From Bacteroidales bacterium (lineage in GTDB: Bacteria; Bacteroidota; Bacteroidia; Bacteroidales; UBA932), in contig JAFYSH010000002.1 of assembly GCA_017546605.1 (NCBI GenBank), positions 1-64,000 on the forward strand: DNA of 64,000 nt. Reading direction: 5' to 3'. A program made the translations under genes and the position numbers. This document shows, in pieces, positions 1-7,347 of the stretch. Numbering within the stretch: position 1 is the first letter of the stretch; every line of letters begins with the position of its first letter. The notes under the pieces were generated by a model. It had not been told where the DNA came from. It saw only the letters and a program-made list of their open reading frames with translations, and did no database searches.

Positions 1-1
1 C

Positions 2-2167
2 GATGGTGCTGTCAGCAACGCAGAGAACCGTGATGCTTTCTTCAAGTATCACACATTCACTGTAACTGGTGCACAAACTGAAACCATCGAGCTGAAACGT
101 CCCTTCGCTCAATTGAACATCGGTACTGCTGACTATGCTGCTTCTACAAGCGCAGGTTATACTCCGACTAAATCTGCTGTGACTGTTAAGAATGTTTACA
201 GTACGTTGAATCTTGCTACGGGTGAAGTTGATGGTTCTACTGTTGCAACTTTTGGCCTTGCCAATATCAAGAAAGATGAAACTTTCCCGGTTGCTGGAAA
301 CCAATACTTGGCAATGAACTATCTGTTGGTGGCTAGCACAAAATCTCTTGTTGAAGTTGAATTCACTTACACCGATGGCAGCAATGCAAAAACTCGCACC
401 GTGGGTTCTGTTCCCGTTCAACGTAACTACCGCACCAACCTTTATGGTAACTTGTTGACCAGCAATGTTGGTATCAATGTTACAATCGAACCGGACTATG
501 AAGGCGAATTTGATAACGAAGGCTACTTTGTTGTGACCGATGCGAATGGTAATGTTACCACTGCGGTCGTTGAGTCAGCTAGCGGTTTGGCAACTATCGC
601 TGATGCAATTGCTGAGGGAACTATTTCAAGTGACGTTGATATTGTTTTGGAAGGTGATATCGACCTTGCTGACCTGGCAGTTGTAACTCGTAGCGTGGAA
701 GAAAGCAACTGGACTCCGATCGGAACATCCAGCAAACCTTTTACTGGTACTTTCGATGGTAAAGGTTATACCCTCAAAAACCTTACTTTGATTGAAAATG
801 AAGCAAAAGAGGGTAAAGCTTATATTGGCTTCTTTGGTTATGCAAAAGATGTTACTATCAAGAATGTAACTTTCGAGAACGTTTACATCAATATTCCTTG
901 CTTGGATATCGACCACAGTCAGGGCCATATCGGCGCTGTAGCAGGTTCTTTGGAGGGTACTTCAACTATCGAGAACGTAACAGTTAAGGGTGATGTTCAG
1001 GTTTACACTACTCAGGATGCTAACGGTGCAAGCCGTGTAGCTGTTATCGCTGGTGGTAACGCTTTTGGTGATGTAACAATGAAGAACGTTCACGTTGTTG
1101 CTAACGAGGGTAGCTCACTTATCGCAAACAACAATGTAGGTGCTCTTGCAGGTCAGCTCCAGGGTAAGATGTACTTCGAGAACTGCTCATCTAACATCAA
1201 CGTTACTGCTAACAAGTTCTTCGCAGGTGGTCTCGTAGGTATCGCTGCAGGTGACTCATATATCAAGAACTGCCACACTACAGGTGATGTAGCCGTTGTT
1301 GCAGGTCGTGAGGGTCGCCACAACGACGAGTACCGCGTAGGTGGTATCGCTGGTGGTTGGGCTGATGGCAAGACTAAGGTCTTCACACTCGAGGGTTGTA
1401 TATACACCGGTACGGTGTCAGGTAAAAACTCTGACGGCACTGTTGCTGAGCCTCTTGACTACGCAGGTTATGTAGGTCGTGGTTACACTCTTACAAACTG
1501 CGCAGGTAGCAAGGTTATCATCGACGGCGTTGAGTACGTTCAGAAGTATGACAACGTTTACGGTGTTTACACTATCAACGGTTGCACTCCAGTTTCTACA
1601 GCTGACGAGCTCGTAGCAGCTTTGGCAGCTGGTGAGGGCGTATTCTTCATGAACGACATCACTGTAGCAGCATCTAAGGGTGGCTATAACAAGGCTGGTA
1701 TTCTTCAAAACAAAGCACAAACAATCGATGGTGGTGGCCATACCCTTACTGTTACCGGTGCCGGTGCTACTTGGGATTGTGCAATCTACACCAACGGTGG
1801 TATTATCCGTAACTTGACTGTTGCAGGTGCTATGCGTGGTATCTTTACTGCGGGTCAGAGTTCAGATTTGCACATTGAGAATGTAGTGTTTAAGAACGTT
1901 ATCTACACTTTCAACTCTGATGGCAAAATGCCTGCTAACCCGTTTGGTGTTTACGTTTCAAACTCTACTGTTAATGGCTGGACATCTCACTCTGATATGC
2001 ACACTGAGGTAGTTTACACAAACTGTTCATTCGGTGAGGGTAGCGGCTATGCATACTGCCGTCCTTATGGTAAGACTGCGTTTGTAAACTGTACTTTCAG
2101 CGCTGGTTATAGCATTGATAAGACAAGAACAACTGAGCTTACTTTCACTGATTGTACTTGGGAATAA
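2..2167 (+). CDS. Surface beta-helix protein with N-terminal fimbrillin/DUF6562-like part (5' truncated)
   Basis: The reading frame is open from the first complete codon, so the start lies outside the window; 721 residues are visible. The first ~140 residues contain an RPFAQLN stretch and resemble the DUF6562/fimbrillin-like modules of Bacteroidales lipoproteins. From residue ~190 the protein is built of short beta-strand repeats of the GLUG/pectate-lyase-like type, with phrases such as FTGTFDGKGYTLKNL, IGFFGYAKD, VGALAGQ, AGGLVG and VGGIAGG. That predicts a right-handed parallel beta-helix displayed on the cell surface. Signal peptide and lipobox would be upstream and cannot be checked. Codon use changes inside the gene: Leu TTG and Glu GAA in the flanks, Leu CTT/CTC and Glu GAG at about 940-1680. 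A terminator follows at once. The ligand is unknown; adhesin or glycan binding is plausible but unproven. Confidence 0.75.
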   Translation, partial: DGAVSNAENRDAFFKYHTFTVTGAQTETIELKRPFAQLNIGTADYAASTSAGYTPTKSAVTVKNVYSTLNLATGEVDGSTVATFGLANIKKDETFPVAGNQYLAMNYLLVASTKSLVEVEFTYTDGSNAKTRTVGSVPVQRNYRTNLYGNLLTSNVGINVTIEPDYEGEFDNEGYFVVTDANGNVTTAVVESASGLATIADAIAEGTISSDVDIVLEGDIDLADLAVVTRSVEESNWTPIGTSSKPFTGTFDGKGYTLKNLTLIENEAKEGKAYIGFFGYAKDVTIKNVTFENVYINIPCLDIDHSQGHIGAVAGSLEGTSTIENVTVKGDVQVYTTQDANGASRVAVIAGGNAFGDVTMKNVHVVANEGSSLIANNNVGALAGQLQGKMYFENCSSNINVTANKFFAGGLVGIAAGDSYIKNCHTTGDVAVVAGREGRHNDEYRVGGIAGGWADGKTKVFTLEGCIYTGTVSGKNSDGTVAEPLDYAGYVGRGYTLTNCAGSKVIIDGVEYVQKYDNVYGVYTINGCTPVSTADELVAALAAGEGVFFMNDITVAASKGGYNKAGILQNKAQTIDGGGHTLTVTGAGATWDCAIYTNGGIIRNLTVAGAMRGIFTAGQSSDLHIENVVFKNVIYTFNSDGKMPANPFGVYVSNSTVNGWTSHSDMHTEVVYTNCSFGEGSGYAYCRPYGKTAFVNCTFSAGYSIDKTRTTELTFTDCTWE

Positions 2168-2195
2168 TTGTTTGTAGCAATTTCTTAATAGAACG

Positions 2196-2227
2196 ACTGC
2201 GTCCCTCATTTGGGGCGCAGTTTTTTT
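2196..2227 (+). terminator. Rho-independent terminator after the beta-helix protein
   Basis: CTGCGTCCC and GGGGCGCAG form a 9-bp stem with one G-T pair around a short loop, followed directly by seven T. It begins 29 nt after the stop codon at 2167. Confidence 0.85.
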
Positions 2228-2259
2228 GTGTTGGGGCTCGTGATTTTGCGAGGATCTGC

Positions 2260-2267
2260 TATCTTTG
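2260..2267 (+). promoter_or_regulatory. Bacteroidetes -7 element for the YidE/AspT transporter
   Basis: TATCTTTG matches the TAnnTTTG -7 consensus and lies 46 nt before the ATG at 2314. I see no TTTG -33 element at the usual spacing, so this is a half-site match only. Confidence 0.5.
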
Positions 2268-2313
2268 CGACCGGATTCCGGAGAGGGGTCTGTTGATCAT
2301 TGATTTTTATTTT

Positions 2314-4014
2314 ATGGATTTTTTGAGCGATTTGTTTTTAGGTAATGCTGCCGTTTGGGGCGGGGGTGTGGCGCATTCTGTGCTGATTCTTTCGTTGGCC
2401 ATTGCATTTGGAATTCTATTAGGTAAAGTAAAGATAGCCGGTATTTCGTTGGGAGTGACGGGCATCCTGTTTGTTGGGATTGCTTTTTCTCATTTTGGGA
2501 TGTTGGTGAATGAGCATTTGTTGCATTTTGTGAAGGAGTTTGGGCTGATTCTTTTTATCTATTCCATCGGTTTGCAGGTAGGACCCGGTTTTTTTGCGTC
2601 GTTTCGTAAAGGGGGACTTCGTCTGAATCAAATTGCTATTTTGGTGGTGCTGATGGGTGTATTGACTACGGTAGCCTTGTATTTTATTACTGGGCTTCCG
2701 ATTACTACGATGGTGGGGATTATGTCTGGGGCTGTGACGAATACGCCGGGGTTGGGTGCTGCCCAACAAGCTTATGGAGATATTGCTGCGTCCGGGGCTG
2801 CTCTGTCAGCGTCGGCATCTTCCGGGGTGGACATTGCGATGGGTTATGCTGTGGCTTACCCTTTGGGGGTGATCGGTACGATTCTTTCCATCATTCTTTT
2901 GCAGTATTTGTTGCGCGTTCGTACCGAGAAAGAGGAGGCTGAGATCATGGAAGAGGCCGATACAAATGCTGGTACCGATCGTATTTCGGTGGAAATTACC
3001 AATCAGGCATTGGAGGGAACAACAATCGTATCGCTACATCAATTGTTGTTGCGTGATTTTGTCGTGTCACGGATTTGTCATCAGGGAGGAACACCGACCT
3101 TGGTCGATGGAAATACCATTTTGCATGTGGGTGACGCCTTGTTGGTGGTGGCTGCACCGGCTGATGCTGAGGCGGTGGTGGCCTTGATTGGTCGGGAAGT
3201 GAAGATGAATTGGGATGATTTGTCTCAAGATATGATCTCTCGTCGGATTTTGATTACCAAGCCAGAATTGAATGGAAAACGCTTGGCTGATCTTAGAATC
3301 CGATCCACTTGTGGGGTGACCATTACTCGGGTCAACCGTGCTGGTATCGATTTGTTGGCCAGTGGAAACCTTTTGTTACAATTGGGAGACCGGGTGACCG
3401 TAGTTGGTCCGGAATTGTCTGTGTTACAAGCGGAGAAACATTTTGGTAATTCATTGAAACGCTTGGAGCATCCCAATCTTTTGCCCATTTTTATCGGTAT
3501 TGCGCTGGGGGTTGTTTTGGGAAGTATCTCCTTTATGATACCTGGAATTCCGCAACCGGTGAAATTGGGTCTGGCCGGTGGTCCCCTCATCGTCGCCATC
3601 CTGATCGGACGCTATGGTCCGGCTTATAAGATGGTTACCTATACTACGATGAGTGCCAACCTGATGTTGCGTGAAGTGGGGATCTCGCTCTTTTTGGCCT
3701 GTGTGGGTCTGGGTGCGGGTGAAAGCTTTGTGCCGACTGTGATGAATGGTGGCTATCTGTGGATTCTGTATGGCGCATTGATTACGATGGTGCCGCTCTT
3801 GCTGGCAGGATTGGTAGGTCGTCTGTGCTTCAAACTCAATTATTTTACATTGATCGGTGTGCTGGCTGGTTCCTCAACCAACCCTCCGGCATTGGCCTTC
3901 GCCTCTGAACGCACATCAACAGATGCTCCTTCAGTCGGCTATGCTACGGTCTATCCTTTGACCATGTTCTTGCGGGTCTTGGCTGCCCAATTGCTGATCC
4001 TTCTCTTTGCGTAG
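2314..4014 (+). CDS. YidE/AspT family transporter with two RCK_C domains
   Basis: The product is a 566-residue inner-membrane protein of the aspartate:alanine exchanger (AAE/AspT-YidE-YbjL) family. About five hydrophobic helices come first, including the conserved SGAVTNTPGLGAAQQ stretch. Two tandem TrkA_C/RCK_C regulatory domains follow (roughly residues 215-295 and 300-380), then five or six more helices with the mirror motif GVLAGSSTNPPALAFA. This 5+5 duplicated layout and the length fit the family, which exchanges dicarboxylic amino acids or other anions; the substrate here is unknown. The open frame reaches back to 2152, but the ATG at 2314 gives the family-like N-terminus MDFLSDLF and lies downstream of the preceding terminator and a -7 element. 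It is a single-gene unit closed by a bidirectional terminator. Confidence 0.88.
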   Translation: MDFLSDLFLGNAAVWGGGVAHSVLILSLAIAFGILLGKVKIAGISLGVTGILFVGIAFSHFGMLVNEHLLHFVKEFGLILFIYSIGLQVGPGFFASFRKGGLRLNQIAILVVLMGVLTTVALYFITGLPITTMVGIMSGAVTNTPGLGAAQQAYGDIAASGAALSASASSGVDIAMGYAVAYPLGVIGTILSIILLQYLLRVRTEKEEAEIMEEADTNAGTDRISVEITNQALEGTTIVSLHQLLLRDFVVSRICHQGGTPTLVDGNTILHVGDALLVVAAPADAEAVVALIGREVKMNWDDLSQDMISRRILITKPELNGKRLADLRIRSTCGVTITRVNRAGIDLLASGNLLLQLGDRVTVVGPELSVLQAEKHFGNSLKRLEHPNLLPIFIGIALGVVLGSISFMIPGIPQPVKLGLAGGPLIVAILIGRYGPAYKMVTYTTMSANLMLREVGISLFLACVGLGAGESFVPTVMNGGYLWILYGALITMVPLLLAGLVGRLCFKLNYFTLIGVLAGSSTNPPALAFASERTSTDAPSVGYATVYPLTMFLRVLAAQLLILLFA

Positions 4015-4038
4015 GTAGAGGGACGGTATCATTCCCAT

Positions 4039-4076
4039 AAAAAGCGACGAACTGCAATACGGGTTCGTCGCTTTTT
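4039..4076. terminator. Bidirectional terminator between convergent genes
   Basis: A perfect 14-bp stem, AAAAAGCGACGAAC paired with GTTCGTCGCTTTTT, has a 10-nt loop. The A-run on one side and T-run on the other let it serve the transporter on the plus strand and the STAS-like gene on the minus strand. Confidence 0.85.
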
Positions 4077-4133
4077 GTCTTTGTATTGGCTTGTGTCTGA
4101 ATGGATGGTGATCTGGGTTGAAATCGAGATATG

Positions 4134-4424
4134 TTATGTGGTTGTGAGATGTCTGCGACGCAGTGCAGTAAGTACACTTTCAGAGGCTATAGGATTGAGT
4201 CCTCTAAATGTAGTACGACTTTTCAACTCGGAAAGAGACATAACTAATAGAAGTTTGGCAATACATTCATCAGCAAAAGAATTGCTCACAACATCAACGC
4301 CTGTAAAATCAAGCACAACGCAGTCGTTTTGCTCAATCAGCGGGAGGAGCTGCTCGCGCACTCGTTTTCCTAGTGGACGTGTACCCAGGTTCTCTCCGAA
4401 TTCTTTAAAATTAAATATTACCAT
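4134..4424 (-). CDS. STAS-like domain protein (DUF4325)
   Basis: A 96-residue single-domain protein. The core segment VVLDFTGVDVVSNSFADECI (residues 36-55) carries the SFADE signature of the DUF4325 STAS-like family, remotely related to anti-sigma-factor antagonists such as SpoIIAA. Ser47 and Ser49 sit where phosphorylatable serines lie in true STAS antagonists; equivalence is inferred. Its start overlaps the end of the upstream GHKL ATPase gene by 7 nt, so the two are translated together and probably work as a pair. Base composition is AT-richer than its neighbours, hinting at transfer. No sigma factor or phosphatase gene is adjacent, so the target is unknown. Confidence 0.82.
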   Translation of the reverse strand: MVIFNFKEFGENLGTRPLGKRVREQLLPLIEQNDCVVLDFTGVDVVSNSFADECIAKLLLVMSLSELKSRTTFRGLNPIASESVLTALRRRHLTTT

Positions 4425-5071
4425 AACTCCTCCAATTCATTATCGTTTAAGAATGTCTCATTATACTGTTCGGCAACATCTGTACGATTCGCTACAACTT
4501 CTGCGGGATCAATCTCCTTGTTTGTGCGAATCTGCAAATATACTATTGTTCCTTGCCAGAATCCACTTTCCATGATAGATTCCTCTCCGTCTTGAACCAA
4601 CAATGTATGATCTCCGGATCGTACTTCAAATTTCAATGCAGCGTCTCGGGCAAATAGTGATGTTGAATAGAGTCCAAACCCCATCCCTTTACCATCCGTA
4701 ATGCTATCTCGAATACACATTTTTAAGGCATCTGGTTCGGACACATCTGCATACTTCTCATTTTCTGACAACGACTCTCTTACTCCAATGCCATCATCCC
4801 CGACTAAGAAACTTAGAATATGATTAGTGGGATCATAGTGTGTAATTACTGTGCCGAGTTCCTTATGGGAATGGGTAAGCACGTTGTCCAAAATCTCATA
4901 TAAGCAGTAACTCATAGCCTGTAACACTGTAGTCTCAATATCGATAAGCTGTGTTAATACACCTACAACACGTTGATATACAGTATAAATATTCTTTTCG
5001 TCAAAAACGTCAATTGTAATGTCTTCGCTTTTGGACGGAAAATACTGCTTTATGAGAGCTGAGAGATTCAT
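4418..5071 (-). CDS. GHKL-type ATP-binding protein (anti-sigma/histidine-kinase-like ATPase)
   Basis: A 217-residue protein with a Bergerat-fold ATPase domain: N-box with Glu59 and Asn63 (YEILDNVLTHS), G1 box DDGIGV (residues 92-97) and G2 box with glycines 127, 129, 131 and 133 (GKGMGFGLY). It has no histidine phosphoacceptor domain, no membrane segment and no receiver, so it is not a classical sensor kinase. Residues 1-50 are a helical lead-in and the last ~60 residues a basic/acidic tail. The downstream DUF4325 gene overlaps it by 7 nt. By analogy with SpoIIAB/SpoIIAA and RsbW/RsbV, the pair may be a partner switch; sequence alone does not show that. A -7 element lies 29 nt upstream. Confidence 0.82.
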   Translation of the reverse strand: MNLSALIKQYFPSKSEDITIDVFDEKNIYTVYQRVVGVLTQLIDIETTVLQAMSYCLYEILDNVLTHSHKELGTVITHYDPTNHILSFLVGDDGIGVRESLSENEKYADVSEPDALKMCIRDSITDGKGMGFGLYSTSLFARDAALKFEVRSGDHTLLVQDGEESIMESGFWQGTIVYLQIRTNKEIDPAEVVANRTDVAEQYNETFLNDNELEELW

Positions 5072-5099
5072 ATGGCTTCAAAATCAGTGATCTATCACA

Positions 5100-5107
5100 C
5101 AAAGTTA
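5100..5107 (-). promoter_or_regulatory. -7 promoter element for the ATPase/DUF4325 operon
   Basis: Read on the minus strand this is TAACTTTG, a match to TAnnTTTG. It would start transcription about 25 nt before the ATG at 5071. No clear -33 TTTG at the usual distance. Confidence 0.5.
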
Positions 5108-5186
5108 CATATTTTATTCCGAAGTATGTCAATGGGGTTAATTTTATTTCTTAACCTCGCATTCTTTCAATGGCCTCCCATTATCT

Positions 5187-5212
5187 GCAGATTCCCGGTC
5201 AAGCCGGGAATG
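5187..5212 (+). repeat. Interspersed palindrome, copy 1
   Basis: ATTCCCGG, TCAAG, CCGGGAAT form an 8-bp perfect inverted repeat, followed by GACG. The same unit recurs in this window at 12849-12875 (degenerate), 14350-14377 and 14793-14817, always outside genes. Confidence 0.8.
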
Positions 5213-5331
5213 ACGTTTGGATTTATGGGTTTTGCCGGGCTACTTCGGATTATGAGAGGATGGCACGGGCTTCGGGAGAAGAAGTTTGCAATACCCCTCT
5301 GGGTGAGTGTTGTCTGATTGGGGGAAATTAT

Positions 5332-5339
5332 TACCTTTG
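5332..5339 (+). promoter_or_regulatory. -7 promoter element inside an inverted repeat
   Basis: TACCTTTG fits TAnnTTTG. The flanking 7-bp inverted repeat could be an operator. The next gene on this strand starts about 350 nt downstream, so any transcript would have a long leader. Confidence 0.4.
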
Positions 5340-5687
5340 TAGGTCAATCAGCTTGTGCTGTTTGATGTTACATATTGTGAAAGTGTTTTTCGCAAGTCCT
5401 CTAATGAAAATGTGGTAGTTTTCAAAGCTAAAGGACGATACGGAACAACACTCACTTTCGTATAGATACTTGTGATAGAGCATGTTCTGTGTGCTCGGAT
5501 ATCCCATATCTATTCGAGTGTGGGGTATTGTGTCGTTTATTTTAGCTAGGGTCTTACCACAACCTTCATTAGGATAAGCGGAATCAGCTCCACACTTTTT
5601 TTGTGCAATATGAGCGAATATCTTTTGGGGCTGGAGATCTGAACGGCAACCTTAATGATAAACACTTATACTTTGCACATTCATAAA

Positions 5688-7310
5688 ATGAGACGTTTTC
5701 TTATCGCCTTTTTTGCAGTTTTTGCAATCACAGCTTGTTCTCCTTTTGACGATTCGGACATTTGGGACAAGCTCAATGAGCACGAGCAGCGGATCGCGCG
5801 CCTTGAGACCCTTTGCGAGCAGATGAACACCAATATCTCAGCTCTACAAACCATTGTAACTGCTTTGCAGAACAACGATTATATCACCAGTATCTCCCCC
5901 ATCTACGAGGGCTCGGAAGAGATTGGTTATGTCATCACTTTCAGCAAAAGCGGAAAAATTACCATCTACCACGGTCGGGACGGCCAGGACGGAGAGACCC
6001 CGATTATCGGCGTAAGGCAGGACCCCAAGGACGGCATCCATTACTGGACCTTGAACGGCGAATGGTTGCTGGATGAAAACGGCAACCGCATCCGCGCCAT
6101 CGGTCAGGACGGTATCACGCCCCAATTGAAAATAGAGGACGAATATTGGTACATCTCCTATGACAACGGAAAAACATGGACCCAACTTGGCAAAGCAACC
6201 GGAGAAGATGGCCAGGACGGAGCCAATGCTAACTGCGACTCTATGTTTGCTCAAGTTGATACCTCCAACCCCGACTACATCATTCTGATTTTGGCAGACG
6301 GAACGGAGGTGAAGATTCCGACCTGGAAGGCCTTTGAGGCGCTAAAAGTAATGGTAGAACAAGCCAACAAGAACATCGAGGCGTTGCAAGTGATCGTAAC
6401 AGCGTTGCAGAACAACGATTACATTACCAGCATTTCTCCGATTTATGAGGGAGGCAGGGAGATTGGTTATATCATCATCTTCAGCAAGAGTGGGAAAGTG
6501 ACCATCTACCACGGGGAAGATGGTAAGGATGGCGAAGACGGAAAAGATGGCCAGGACGGTCAAGACGGAGAGACCCCGGTCATAGGCGTAGCTCAGGACA
6601 CCGACGGTATTTACTATTGGACGGTTAACGGGAAATGGCTGTTGGACGAAAACGGTAACCGAATCCCGACTACCGGCAAAGACGGCCAAGATGGAACGCA
6701 TGGTAATGACGGAGCGAACGGAAGCGACGGTCAGGATGGGGTGACCCCTCAATTGAAGATTGAAAATGGTCAATGGTATGTCTCTTACGACAACGGTACA
6801 ACCTGGAACGAAATCGGTCAAGCGACGGGCGATCAAGGCCCGCAAGGCAACCCTGGAACCGACGGCCAGGATGGCGACTCGTTCTTCAGGAGCGTGACGG
6901 AAGATGATACCTGTGTTTACCTTGTACTGGCGGACGGAACCGAGTTGGTGATTCCGAAATATCCCCAAGAGGCGGTTACTTTGGCCCTTGGACAGGTTAC
7001 CGGGTTTACGGCAACCTTTTATGGTGAAGTATTCAGCCGGCCCTTTGACTTGAAGGTGACGGTTTATTATGGTACGACCAGCAACATCACCGTCTATAAA
7101 AACAAAGGCAGCCAATCGGTTACAGAATTCCCTACGGATACCTTCACGCTGAAACTGACTTCACTGGCAGCCAAGACCCAATACTATTACTTCATTGAGG
7201 TCGTTGCCAACGGTCAAAATACCTACAGCGAGATCATGACCTTCAAAACCGGAGAACCGGACGCCTACGTGGACTGGGGCGAAGGAGAGAACGTTGGTGG
7301 CGAGATTTAA
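5688..7310 (+). CDS. PL29_N/DUF4988-type lipoprotein with collagen-like repeats and internal duplication
   Basis: A 540-residue lipoprotein: lipobox ITAC with Cys17, then SPFDD, acidic residues of the kind that send Bacteroidetes lipoproteins to the cell surface. A short coiled coil (HEQRIARLETLCEQMNTNIS) precedes two copies of a ~170-residue unit, starting near residues 45 and 230 with ALQNNDYITSISPIYEG, each containing (I/V)TIYHG, GDGQDG-type collagen-like triplets, a YYWT(V/L)NG(K/E)W motif and TPQLKIE. The C-terminal ~100 residues look like an Fn3-type domain. This matches PL29 N-terminal/DUF4988 proteins found near Bacteroidales surface loci; no lyase domain is present. The ATG at 5688 is preferred over the in-frame ATG at 5655 because it gives a normal signal peptide. 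It is first in a three-gene operon, 37 nt before the next gene. Confidence 0.82.
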   Translation: MRRFLIAFFAVFAITACSPFDDSDIWDKLNEHEQRIARLETLCEQMNTNISALQTIVTALQNNDYITSISPIYEGSEEIGYVITFSKSGKITIYHGRDGQDGETPIIGVRQDPKDGIHYWTLNGEWLLDENGNRIRAIGQDGITPQLKIEDEYWYISYDNGKTWTQLGKATGEDGQDGANANCDSMFAQVDTSNPDYIILILADGTEVKIPTWKAFEALKVMVEQANKNIEALQVIVTALQNNDYITSISPIYEGGREIGYIIIFSKSGKVTIYHGEDGKDGEDGKDGQDGQDGETPVIGVAQDTDGIYYWTVNGKWLLDENGNRIPTTGKDGQDGTHGNDGANGSDGQDGVTPQLKIENGQWYVSYDNGTTWNEIGQATGDQGPQGNPGTDGQDGDSFFRSVTEDDTCVYLVLADGTELVIPKYPQEAVTLALGQVTGFTATFYGEVFSRPFDLKVTVYYGTTSNITVYKNKGSQSVTEFPTDTFTLKLTSLAAKTQYYYFIEVVANGQNTYSEIMTFKTGEPDAYVDWGEGENVGGEI

Positions 7311-7347
7311 GCGTACAAACGGAATAATTCAATAAAAACATACTATT

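Larger units (their letters stand above)
5072..5687. other. Gene-poor interval with a palindromic repeat and a possible long leader
   Basis: No credible gene fills these 616 bases; the short open frames cross a palindromic repeat and have no recognisable protein character. It holds the minus promoter of the ATPase pair, one copy of the CCGG-centred palindrome (5187-5212), a perfect -7 box at 5332-5339 flanked by the inverted repeat CTGATTG/CAATCAG (5314-5320 and 5345-5351), and about 340 nt between that box and the next gene start at 5688. A long leader RNA, a small RNA or plain spacer are all possible. Confidence 0.5.

Noticed and set aside
2152-2313. N-terminal extension of the YidE/AspT transporter
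   Set aside because: It would overlap the preceding gene and its terminator, and the family sequence begins at the ATG at 2314.
5170-5418. Two short overlapping open frames in the gap after the ATPase gene
   Set aside because: They run through a palindromic repeat, have no start context and show no protein-like character.
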